Assembly: GCA_905199285.1 (NCBI GenBank)
Contig: CAJKFZ010000076.1
Span: 1 to 11,446 of the forward strand
Reading direction: 5' to 3'
DNA: 11,446 bases
DNA from: an uncultured Ruminococcus sp.
GTDB taxonomy: Bacteria; Bacillota; Clostridia; Oscillospirales; Ruminococcaceae
Position numbers and translations under genes: made by a program. The notes beneath the pieces were generated by a model that saw nothing but the letters and a program-made list of their open reading frames with translations, did not search any database and had not been told where the DNA came from. This document shows, one piece after another, positions 1 to 4,944 of the stretch. Positions within the stretch are counted from its first letter, which is position 1. The number at the start of each line of letters is the position of its first letter.

Positions 1-24
1 ATAATATATTTGTTCTGAAAATTT

Positions 25-41
25 ATGCGGCTTATCCGCAT
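25..41 (+). terminator. Small hairpin upstream of the aminotransferase gene, possible terminator of an upstream gene
   Basis: A 6-bp stem (ATGCGG paired with CCGCAT) closes a 5-nt loop and is followed by TTTAACTCTATTATTT, an interrupted T-rich stretch. It could be the weak intrinsic terminator of a gene lying left of the window, or a hairpin in the leader of the aminotransferase gene. No convincing SigA promoter is visible between it and the start codon at 75, so the two roles cannot be separated. Confidence 0.35.
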
Positions 42-74
42 TTTAACTCTATTATTTAGAAAGGAATTTTTACT

Positions 75-1268
75 ATGGATTATAAATTTTCCGATAAATT
101 CAGCGGACTTAAAGCTTCTGCTATCCGTGAAATTCTCAAGTATACCTCCGATCCGGAAGTTATATCCTTTGCAGCAGGAAATCCTGCTCCGGAAGCTTTT
201 CCAAAAGAGGCAATTGCCGAGATCTCAGCAGAACTTCTTAAAAATGATCCTGTTCTTGCTCTTCAATACAGCATAACCGAGGGTTACACTCCGCTTCGTG
301 ACTATCTGAAAAATTGGATGAGCGAAAAGAATTGCTTTCATCCGGAATTCGACGACCTTATCATTACTTCAGGCGGACAGCAAGCAAACGAGCTTTCCTG
401 CAAGGTTCTGCTCAACGAGGGCGATACTCTTCTTTGTGAATCACCGAGCTTTATCGGATCGCTGAACGCTTTCCGCTCTTACAACGTAAATCTCAAGGGT
501 ATTGATATGGACGAGGACGGCATTAATATTGAAAAGCTTGAAAATGCTCTTAAAACCGAGCCAAACGTCAAGCTCCTCTACCTTATTCCGAATTTCCAGA
601 ATCCTACCGGAAGAACAATGTCGCTTGCTAAAAGAAAAGCCGTTTACGAGCTTGCCTGCAAGTATGATTTCATTATTCTGGAGGACGATCCCTACGGTGA
701 ACTCAGGTTTGCCGGCGAAACCATCCCTTCTATCAAAAGTCTGGATACCGAGGGCCGAGTTATCTACTCCAGCACCTTCTCAAAACTTATCTCTCCCGGA
801 TTCAGAACAGGCTACGTTTCAGCTCCGGCTGCGATCATTCAGAAAATCGTCGTTTGCAAACAGGTTTCGGACGTACATTCAAATATCTGGGCGCAGGTCG
901 TTTCGCACCGCTTTATGTCCAGCGTAAACCGTGAGGAGCATTTCAATAAGCTTCGTGCGATCTACAAAGAAAAATGCGAGCTTATGTGCAGTCTTATAGA
1001 AAGTGGATTCTCTAAAAAGATTACGTACACCAAGCCGGAAGGCGGTTTGTTCATCTGGTGTACGCTTCCAGAGGGATGCGATATGAACGCTTTCTGCACA
1101 AAGGCTGTTAAGGATTACAAAATTGCCGTTGTTCCCGGAAATTCATTCAGCATTGACGAAAACGAAGTCAGCCGTTCATTCCGTCTCAATTATTCAACTC
1201 CAACCAACGAGCAAATCAAAAAGGGTATGGACATTCTCGCTAAGATGACAAGGGAAATGCTGGATTAA
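75..1268 (+). CDS. PLP-dependent class I/II aminotransferase (MocR/LysN/2-aminoadipate-type subfamily)
   Basis: This 397-aa protein is a full-length fold-type I aminotransferase that moves amino groups between an amino acid and a 2-oxo acid in the cytoplasm. Visible signatures are the Tyr-x-x-x-x-Gly-Tyr segment near residues 65-71, GGQQA near 100-104 (cofactor phosphate region), NPTG at 176-179, EDDPYG at 203-208 (Asp and Tyr contacting the pyridine ring), the Schiff-base lysine Lys237 in STFSK, Arg244 in GFRTGY, and a C-terminal SFRLNYS whose Arg would bind the substrate carboxylate. The pattern resembles the 2-aminoadipate/aromatic aminotransferase (LysN, ARO8-like) branch that also forms the C-terminal half of MocR regulators, but there is no N-terminal GntR domain here. 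The substrate cannot be read from sequence. The start is supported by AAAGGA at 60-65, nine bases upstream of ATG. The stop codon directly abuts a structured repeat. Confidence 0.93.
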   Translation: MDYKFSDKFSGLKASAIREILKYTSDPEVISFAAGNPAPEAFPKEAIAEISAELLKNDPVLALQYSITEGYTPLRDYLKNWMSEKNCFHPEFDDLIITSGGQQANELSCKVLLNEGDTLLCESPSFIGSLNAFRSYNVNLKGIDMDEDGINIEKLENALKTEPNVKLLYLIPNFQNPTGRTMSLAKRKAVYELACKYDFIILEDDPYGELRFAGETIPSIKSLDTEGRVIYSSTFSKLISPGFRTGYVSAPAAIIQKIVVCKQVSDVHSNIWAQVVSHRFMSSVNREEHFNKLRAIYKEKCELMCSLIESGFSKKITYTKPEGGLFIWCTLPEGCDMNAFCTKAVKDYKIAVVPGNSFSIDENEVSRSFRLNYSTPTNEQIKKGMDILAKMTREMLD

Positions 1269-1431
1269 GGAGGACGCTGTCCCCGTACCCCTGCCAAAGG
1301 GGAGTACACGCCTAACAGGCGCCCGTCCCCTCTGTCGGCAAGCCGACATCTCCCCACACTGTGGGGAGTCACCCTTTGGCATCCCAGTATTAATCTATCT
1401 AAATCCCTATAAAAGGGATTTAGATAGATTA
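1269..1431 (-). repeat. Composite palindromic repeat, copy 1 (long form), inverted relative to copy 2
   Basis: This begins at the base after the aminotransferase stop codon. Reading along +: a GGAGGAC/GTCCCC hairpin (1269-1284); a 10-bp outer helix TGCCAAAGGG (1292-1301) with CCCTTTGGCA (1372-1381); inside it three hairpins, CGCCT/AGGCG (1309-1321), TGTCGGC/GCCGACA (1333-1348) and CTCCCCAC/GTGGGGAG (1350-1368); then a perfect 18-bp hairpin (1391-1408 with 1414-1431). Reverse-complemented, it aligns with the repeat at 4486-4584: large hairpin, TAATA-TGGG spacer, CCAAAGGG...CCCTTTGG helix, then a hairpin containing GGGGAC and GTCC. This copy has an extra three-hairpin module inside the CCAAAGGG helix. 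No ORF for a transposase is present, so it is a non-autonomous REP/MITE-like or structured-RNA repeat. I cannot name a family. Confidence 0.8.
1391..1431. repeat. Perfect 18-bp inverted repeat (large terminal hairpin of repeat copy 1)
   Basis: Arms 1391-1408 and 1414-1431 are exact reverse complements around a 5-nt A/T-only loop, with CCCT/AGGG at the top of the stem. Neither side has a T-tract, so it does not look like an ordinary intrinsic terminator. The matching hairpin in copy 2 (4486-4519) has a different stem sequence but also a CCC/GGG top and a short A/T loop, so pairing rather than sequence appears to be kept. Confidence 0.85.
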
Positions 1432-1443
1432 AAGCGAATAACC

Positions 1444-1517
1444 AATAGAGACTAATTACCTTGGCAAGGAGTCATAGGGAAAAAATCCCTCTTAATATTA
1501 CATTGCTTGTCTCTATT
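1444..1517 (+). promoter_or_regulatory. Structured leader element upstream of the 173-aa gene
   Basis: A perfect 9-bp helix (AATAGAGAC at 1444-1452 with GTCTCTATT at 1509-1517) encloses two small hairpins: CCTT-GGC-AAGG (1459-1469) and AGGGA-AAAAA-TCCCT (1476-1490). It ends 49 nt before the start codon of the downstream gene. The layout of a closing helix around a small multi-branch interior is what a riboswitch or other cis-acting leader looks like. I find no signature of purine, preQ1, SAM, c-di-GMP, THF, fluoride, ZTP or T-box elements. It is not shared with the sequence upstream of repeat copy 2, so it seems distinct from the neighbouring repeat. No clear promoter was found before it. Confidence 0.4.
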
Positions 1518-1566
1518 TACGACTAACATATAACTTAAAATAAACATAAATGAAAGGAAAATTATT

Positions 1567-2088
1567 ATGCCAAACAGAAATACAGGCAGATACTCTGTCA
1601 CACAGAAATACCTCATGACAAGAGGTCAGGCAATCAACTTCCCTGTTGAATTCTTTAAAACTAACTTCAAAAAGAACGACGTTTTCGGCGTTGTTATCGA
1701 TATCCCTATGTCTCCGGAGATCCTCACAACTATGGTATGCTTCATTAACGGAGCTGCTAACCTCTATTTCAATAACGGAGGAGAATATACCGGCGCTGCT
1801 CAGAAATACAGAAACCTCGTTCAGGCTTCTCACACTCTTGTAGCAAACGCAGGTCAGCTCCTTCCTAAATGCGAAAAAACAACAAAATTTGATCTCCCGA
1901 CAGACAGAACCCACAATATCTTCCTTTTAACAAAAGGCGGTATTTACAAAACTACTCTCCCTTCCGGACGTATTCCAGAGGAAGAAGTTGAAAAACGTAC
2001 TATTTATGTTCTTTATCAACGTGTACTTGATGAACTCAGAAACTGTCAGCTCAAAGACGGTGCTGAAAGATACAATGCTGCAAAGTAA
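1567..2088 (+). CDS. Conserved-looking hypothetical protein, 173 aa, unrecognised
   Basis: I do not recognise this protein. It is soluble in appearance, with no signal peptide and no membrane segment. The N-terminus is basic and polar (MPNRNTGRYSVTQKYLM), a central stretch near residues 55-85 is rich in Asn, Ala, Gly and Tyr (FINGAANLYFNNGG), and the C-terminus is a charged, probably helical segment (EEEVEKRTIYVLYQRVLDEL). The start is well supported by AAAGGA at 1553-1558, eight bases upstream of ATG. Codon choice leans to C-ending codons (TTC 7 against TTT 2; AAC 10 against AAT 4), which is often seen in strongly expressed genes. The stop overlaps the ribosome binding site of trpS, so the two genes are almost certainly co-transcribed. 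The long intergenic region before it contains a structured leader. A role linked to translation is suggested only by position. Confidence 0.85.
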   Translation: MPNRNTGRYSVTQKYLMTRGQAINFPVEFFKTNFKKNDVFGVVIDIPMSPEILTTMVCFINGAANLYFNNGGEYTGAAQKYRNLVQASHTLVANAGQLLPKCEKTTKFDLPTDRTHNIFLLTKGGIYKTTLPSGRIPEEEVEKRTIYVLYQRVLDELRNCQLKDGAERYNAAK

Positions 2089-2103
2089 GGAGATTTGTTC
2101 AAT

Positions 2104-3102
2104 ATGGAAAATAAAAAGCTGATTTTCAGCGGTATTCAGCCAACCGGTACGTTTACCCTCGGAAATTACATCGGCGCAATAAGAAACTGGGGTCCTCTTC
2201 AGGATGAATATAACTGCATTTACTGCGTTGTCGATATGCACGCTATCACAGTAAAGCAAGACCCTGTAAAGCTCCGTCAGAGTACAATGAATTCCTATGC
2301 TCTGCTTATGGCTTGCGGTATTGATCCTGAAAAGTCTATTCTCTTCATCCAGAGCCACGTTAAAACTCACGCTGAACTTAGCTGGGTTCTCGGATGCAAC
2401 ACTCAGTTCGGTGAGCTTTCCCGTATGACTCAGTTCAAGGATAAAAGTCAACGTCATCCTGACGATATCAATTCCGGACTTTTTACATATCCTGTTCTTA
2501 TGGCGGCTGATATTCTCGCTTACAACGCCGATCTCGTTCCTGTTGGTGTAGACCAGAAGCAGCATCTTGAGCTTGCGAGAAATATCGCTCAGCGCTTTAA
2601 TCAGCGTTACGGCGACTTCTTTACTATGCCTGAACCGTATATCCCAAAAGTTGGGGCAAAGGTAATGTCGCTTCAGGATCCGACTAAGAAAATGTCTAAA
2701 TCAGACGAAAATCCAAACGCTGTTATACTCATTCTCGATGATAAGGATACTATCATCCGCAAATTCAAGCGTGCCGTTACCGACAGTGAAGCGGAAGTCT
2801 GCTACCGTGACGGCAAGGACGGCATCAACAACCTTATGACCATATATTCAAGCGTTACAGGCAAGGATTTTGCCGCTATCGAATCGGAGTTTGCTGGAAA
2901 AGGATACGGCGACTTCAAACTTGCTGTCGGCGAAGCTGTTGCCGATCATCTTGAACCGGTAAGAACTGAATTTGCCCGCATTTCTCAGGATAAGGCTTTC
3001 CTTAAAAAATGCTACACGGAGGGAGCTGAAAAGGCTCTCAGATACTCGCAGAGAATCGTTTCAAAGGTTTACCGCAAGGTTGGTTTTGTTGATAAAACCT
3101 GA
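2104..3102 (+). CDS. trpS: Tryptophanyl-tRNA synthetase (class I)
   Basis: This cytoplasmic enzyme charges tRNA-Trp with tryptophan using ATP. The protein is 332 aa, the usual length for a bacterial TrpRS. The class I HIGH-equivalent is TLGNYIGA at residues 18-25, after the family opening FSGIQPTG. FIQSHVKTHAEL near 81-92 and GVDQKQHLEL near 148-157 are typical tryptophan- and dimer-region signatures, and KMSKS lies at 196-200. A TTG codon at 2095 is in frame but only two bases from the AAGGAG at 2087-2092. The ATG at 2104 has a workable 11-base spacing and starts the conserved alignment, so I prefer it. It sits 15 nt after the 173-aa gene and probably shares its transcript. No T-box is present upstream. 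The only candidate 3' structure is a weak ATACGG/CCGTAT hairpin (3120-3147) without a T-tract. Confidence 0.96.
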   Translation: MENKKLIFSGIQPTGTFTLGNYIGAIRNWGPLQDEYNCIYCVVDMHAITVKQDPVKLRQSTMNSYALLMACGIDPEKSILFIQSHVKTHAELSWVLGCNTQFGELSRMTQFKDKSQRHPDDINSGLFTYPVLMAADILAYNADLVPVGVDQKQHLELARNIAQRFNQRYGDFFTMPEPYIPKVGAKVMSLQDPTKKMSKSDENPNAVILILDDKDTIIRKFKRAVTDSEAEVCYRDGKDGINNLMTIYSSVTGKDFAAIESEFAGKGYGDFKLAVGEAVADHLEPVRTEFARISQDKAFLKKCYTEGAEKALRYSQRIVSKVYRKVGFVDKT

Positions 3103-3193
3103 CCTAATCAACTGCGAACATACGGCAAAATGTACAAACAACCGTATCTTTACGCAAGCTATTGTGTTATATTGCCAAAAATGTCAAAACAGC

Positions 3194-3222
3194 TTGCATT
3201 TTATCAAATTTTAAGGTATTAT
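3194..3222 (+). promoter_or_regulatory. SigA-type promoter for mazG-hup
   Basis: TTGCAT (3194-3199) and TATTAT (3217-3222) are separated by exactly 17 nt in an A/T-rich region, about 36 nt before the mazG start codon. The spacing, near-consensus hexamers and position after trpS all fit a housekeeping promoter driving mazG and hup. Confidence 0.7.
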
Positions 3223-3258
3223 ATTACTTAGCCTGTCTTAAAGGGAGTGTGTTTAAGT

Positions 3259-4080
3259 ATGGTTGAATTCCAACAGAAACCTAATTATTCTATTAATGAT
3301 CTTATTGATATCGTCAGACTTCTCAGAAGTGAAGGCGGATGTCCTTGGGATCGTGAACAGACTCATGAATCTATAAAAAGTGATTTCATCGAAGAAACCT
3401 GCGAGGCTATTGAAGCTATTGATCTTAAAGATACCGAGCTTCTTCGTGAAGAGCTTGGCGACGTTCTTCTTCAGGTCGTTTTCCATTGCAGAATTGAGGA
3501 GGAAACCGGTTCGTTCGCTTTTGACGATGTCTGCGACGAGATCTGCAAAAAGCTTATTATCCGTCATCCCCACGTTTTCGGAGACGTTTCGGCTGATAAC
3601 ACCGATCAGGTGCTTAAAAACTGGGACGCTATCAAAATGAAAACCAAAGGTCAGGAAAGCTATACCGATACTCTTAACAGCGTCGCTAAATCGCTTCCTG
3701 CTCTGATGAGGGCGCAGAAGGTCGGCAAACGTGCTATGCGTGCCGGAATGGACTTCCGTTCTACCGAGGATGCTGTCGCTTGTATCAATGCAGAAAAGTC
3801 TGAACTTGATAAAGCCATCGCATCCGGCAATAAGGCTGATATCGAAGAGGAACTCGGTGATCTGCTCTTTTCATGTGTAAATGCGGCACGTCATCTTGGT
3901 ATTGATGCAGAGCTTGCTCTTAAATCAGCTACTGAAAAGTTCATTAAGCGTTTTGCTGTTACTGAAAAGCTCACAGCTTCTGATAATCTTGATATGAACT
4001 CACTTTCTATCGAAGAGCTTGACGTTTACTGGGACAAGGCTAAACATATTATTAAGTCGGAGGAAATTGAAAATGACTAA
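3259..4080 (+). CDS. mazG: MazG nucleoside triphosphate pyrophosphohydrolase
   Basis: MazG hydrolyses (d)NTPs to the monophosphate and pyrophosphate, cleaning the nucleotide pool of aberrant NTPs. The 273-aa product holds two tandem MazG repeats, as in the E. coli protein (about 263 aa). It lacks the N-terminal methylase-like domain that Bacillus YabN carries. Repeat 1 shows CPWDREQTHESI (28-39) followed by the metal-binding Glu/Asp set in EETCE (45-49) and EELGD (64-68). Repeat 2 shows EKSELDKAI (179-187) and EEELGDLLF (196-204). An in-frame GTG at 3247 lies inside the AAGGGAG ribosome binding site (3241-3247), so the ATG at 3259 is the better start. The last 8 nt overlap the HU start, indicating translational coupling. 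The order mazG-hup-rqcP is a familiar Bacillota arrangement. Confidence 0.95.
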   Translation: MVEFQQKPNYSINDLIDIVRLLRSEGGCPWDREQTHESIKSDFIEETCEAIEAIDLKDTELLREELGDVLLQVVFHCRIEEETGSFAFDDVCDEICKKLIIRHPHVFGDVSADNTDQVLKNWDAIKMKTKGQESYTDTLNSVAKSLPALMRAQKVGKRAMRAGMDFRSTEDAVACINAEKSELDKAIASGNKADIEEELGDLLFSCVNAARHLGIDAELALKSATEKFIKRFAVTEKLTASDNLDMNSLSIEELDVYWDKAKHIIKSEEIEND

Positions 4081-4348
4081 AACAGAACTTATTAACTCTA
4101 TCGCAGATAAAGCTAACTGCACAAAAAAAGACGCTGCTTCCGCTCTTGAAGCTACACTTGCTGCTATTCAGGAAGCGCTTGTAAACGGTGAAAAAGTTTC
4201 AATTACAGGCTTTGGTACATTTGAGGTTCGTGAGAGAGGCGAAAAGACTTGCCTTAATCCAAGAACAAAGCAGATGATGACCTGTCCTCCAAGCAAAGCA
4301 CCTGCTTTCAAGGCTGGCAAGGCTCTTAAAGAGGCTGTTAACAAGTAA
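4073..4348 (+). CDS. hup: HU family DNA-binding nucleoid protein, with unusual arm
   Basis: This 91-aa histone-like protein would form a dimer that bends and compacts DNA. The body is canonical: TKTELINSIADKA at the N-terminus, GFGTFEVRERGEK at 46-58, and PAFKAGKALKEAVNK at the C-terminus. The DNA-binding arm differs from the norm: where family members usually have GRNPQTGEEI at 60-69, this one has CLNPRTKQMM. Asn62 and the DNA-intercalating Pro63 are kept, but the Gly and Arg before them are Cys and Leu. There are three cysteines (16, 60, 71), while well-studied HU proteins have none. The start is fixed by GGAGG at 4059-4063, nine bases upstream of ATG; this ATG overlaps the end of mazG. A strong terminator follows directly. 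Confidence 0.95.
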   Translation: MTKTELINSIADKANCTKKDAASALEATLAAIQEALVNGEKVSITGFGTFEVRERGEKTCLNPRTKQMMTCPPSKAPAFKAGKALKEAVNK

Positions 4349-4360
4349 TTGAATAATTTG

Positions 4361-4389
4361 AGCCGCACAATTCCCCTGTGCGGCTTTTT
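4361..4389 (+). terminator. Intrinsic terminator after hup
   Basis: A 9-bp GC-rich stem (AGCCGCACA at 4361-4369 with TGTGCGGCT at 4377-4385) closes a 7-nt loop and runs into five T residues. It lies 12 nt after the HU stop codon and should end the mazG-hup transcript. Confidence 0.9.
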
Positions 4390-4394
4390 AGATT

Positions 4395-4424
4395 TTGGCA
4401 GTATTGTTTACTATTTTGTATTAT
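4395..4424 (+). promoter_or_regulatory. SigA-type promoter for rqcP
   Basis: TTGGCA (4395-4400) and TATTAT (4419-4424) are separated by 18 nt, each one base from consensus. The promoter starts five bases after the hup terminator. A transcript from here would carry a leader of roughly 190 nt that includes the whole of repeat copy 2 before reaching rqcP. Confidence 0.55.
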
Positions 4425-4469
4425 AAGAGATTTTGTCTTCCTGTTTTCCAGTCAAAAGTTTATCTACTC

Positions 4470-4484
4470 TATGGCATTGCCATA
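4470..4484. repeat. Short palindrome next to repeat copy 2
   Basis: TATGGCA, a single T, then TGCCATA forms a 15-base palindrome with 7-base arms directly before the large hairpin of repeat copy 2. It has no counterpart beside copy 1, so it may be a target site, an operator-like site, or chance. Confidence 0.4.
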
Positions 4485-4485
4485 A

Positions 4486-4584
4486 TTATTTCAAATGCCC
4501 TTATGGGTATTTGAAATAACTAATAATGGGTTTCCAAAGGGTGGATTCACCCTTTGGCAGGGGGCTGGGGGGACAGAGTCCCCC
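4486..4584 (+). repeat. Composite palindromic repeat, copy 2 (short form)
   Basis: Three hairpins stand in a row. The first pairs 4486-4500 with 4505-4519 (15 bp including one G-U pair, loop TTAT). The second pairs CCAAAGGGTG (4534-4543) with CACCCTTTGG (4548-4557) around GATT. The third pairs GGGGGAC (4568-4574) with GTCCCCC (4578-4584) around AGA. The spacer and the second and third hairpins match the reverse complement of the repeat at 1269-1431, while the first hairpin keeps its shape with a different sequence. It lies between the putative rqcP promoter and the rqcP ribosome binding site, so it is probably transcribed as part of that leader. There is no ORF or transposase inside. Confidence 0.8.
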
Positions 4585-4623
4585 TTACCAGTAAACAATG
4601 CCGCCGGATATGGAGGATTTTAT

Positions 4624-4869
4624 ATGAGACTTGATAAATATCTTAAAGTAACTCGTCTTATCAAACGCAGAACCATTGCTAATGAAGCCTGTGACGCTGA
4701 AAAAATCGTTGTAAACGGAAAAATCGCAAGAGCTTCTTATGATGTTAAAGTCGGCGATATTATTGAGATAAACATGGGCGTTCATCCGCTGAAAGTTAAG
4801 GTTCTTAACGTTACCGAACACGCAACAAAGGAAAATGCCGCCGATAATTATACCGTTATAGACGGTTGA
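4624..4869 (+). CDS. rqcP: RqcP, S4-domain ribosome-associated quality-control protein (YabO family)
   Basis: RqcP binds stalled 50S subunits and helps RqcH add alanine tails to the blocked nascent chain; it is related to Hsp15. The 81-aa product is nearly all S4 RNA-binding fold. MRLDKYLKVTRLIKRRTIANEAC at the N-terminus is typed here only in part for identification: the key pieces are RLDKYLK (2-8), RLIKRRT (11-17), VNGKIARAS (30-38) and VKVGD (41-45). Length and sequence closely follow Bacillus RqcP/YabO. The frame stays open upstream to 4495, but that extension translates the repeat. GGAGG at 4612-4616, seven bases before the ATG at 4624, fixes the start. It follows mazG-hup as in other Bacillota, but the usual downstream yabP and yabQ are absent. 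Confidence 0.93.
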   Translation: MRLDKYLKVTRLIKRRTIANEACDAEKIVVNGKIARASYDVKVGDIIEINMGVHPLKVKVLNVTEHATKENAADNYTVIDG

Positions 4870-4892
4870 ACACAAGTTTTAAACATAAAAAT

Positions 4893-4926
4893 AAGGACTG
4901 TTGAAAACTCAGCAGTCCTTGTTTTT
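4893..4926. terminator. Bidirectional intrinsic terminator between convergent genes
   Basis: A 12-bp stem (4893-4904 with 4909-4920, one G-U pair) closes a 4-nt loop. The + side is followed by GTTTTT, and the - side by an ATTTTTATG stretch, so it can stop both the rqcP transcript and the opposing epimerase transcript, whose stop codon is 18 nt away. Confidence 0.9.
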
Positions 4927-4944
4927 ATCAGAGCATAATAAATG

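Noticed and set aside
1292..1381. CRISPR-like repeats
   Set aside because: The paired sequences are nested inverted repeats, not direct repeats with equal-length spacers, and no cas gene is present.
1194..1382. Small - strand open frame over the repeat
   Set aside because: It reads through hairpin DNA and the end of the aminotransferase gene; the Arg/Pro/Gly-rich translation is what GC-rich repeat sequence gives by chance.
1391..1431. Intrinsic terminator of the aminotransferase gene
   Set aside because: The 18-bp hairpin is perfect but has no T-tract on either strand and is better explained as the end of the repeat, although it may slow polymerase or protect the mRNA 3' end.
1432..1566. 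T-box leader for the trpS operon
   Set aside because: The region is too short and has no AGGGTGG-type T-box sequence or specifier-stem layout, and no terminator with a T-tract follows.
1927..2565. 212-codon open frame on the - strand
   Set aside because: It lies antisense to the end of the 173-aa gene and to the first part of trpS, whose motifs are intact; its translation shows no family features and there is no credible ribosome binding site.
3120..3147. Terminator after trpS
   Set aside because: Only 6 bp pair across a 16-nt loop and no T-tract follows; not convincing enough to annotate.
4495..4623. Longer N-terminus for rqcP
   Set aside because: The extra residues are a translation of the hairpin repeat; the downstream ATG has GGAGG at proper distance and starts the conserved S4 domain.
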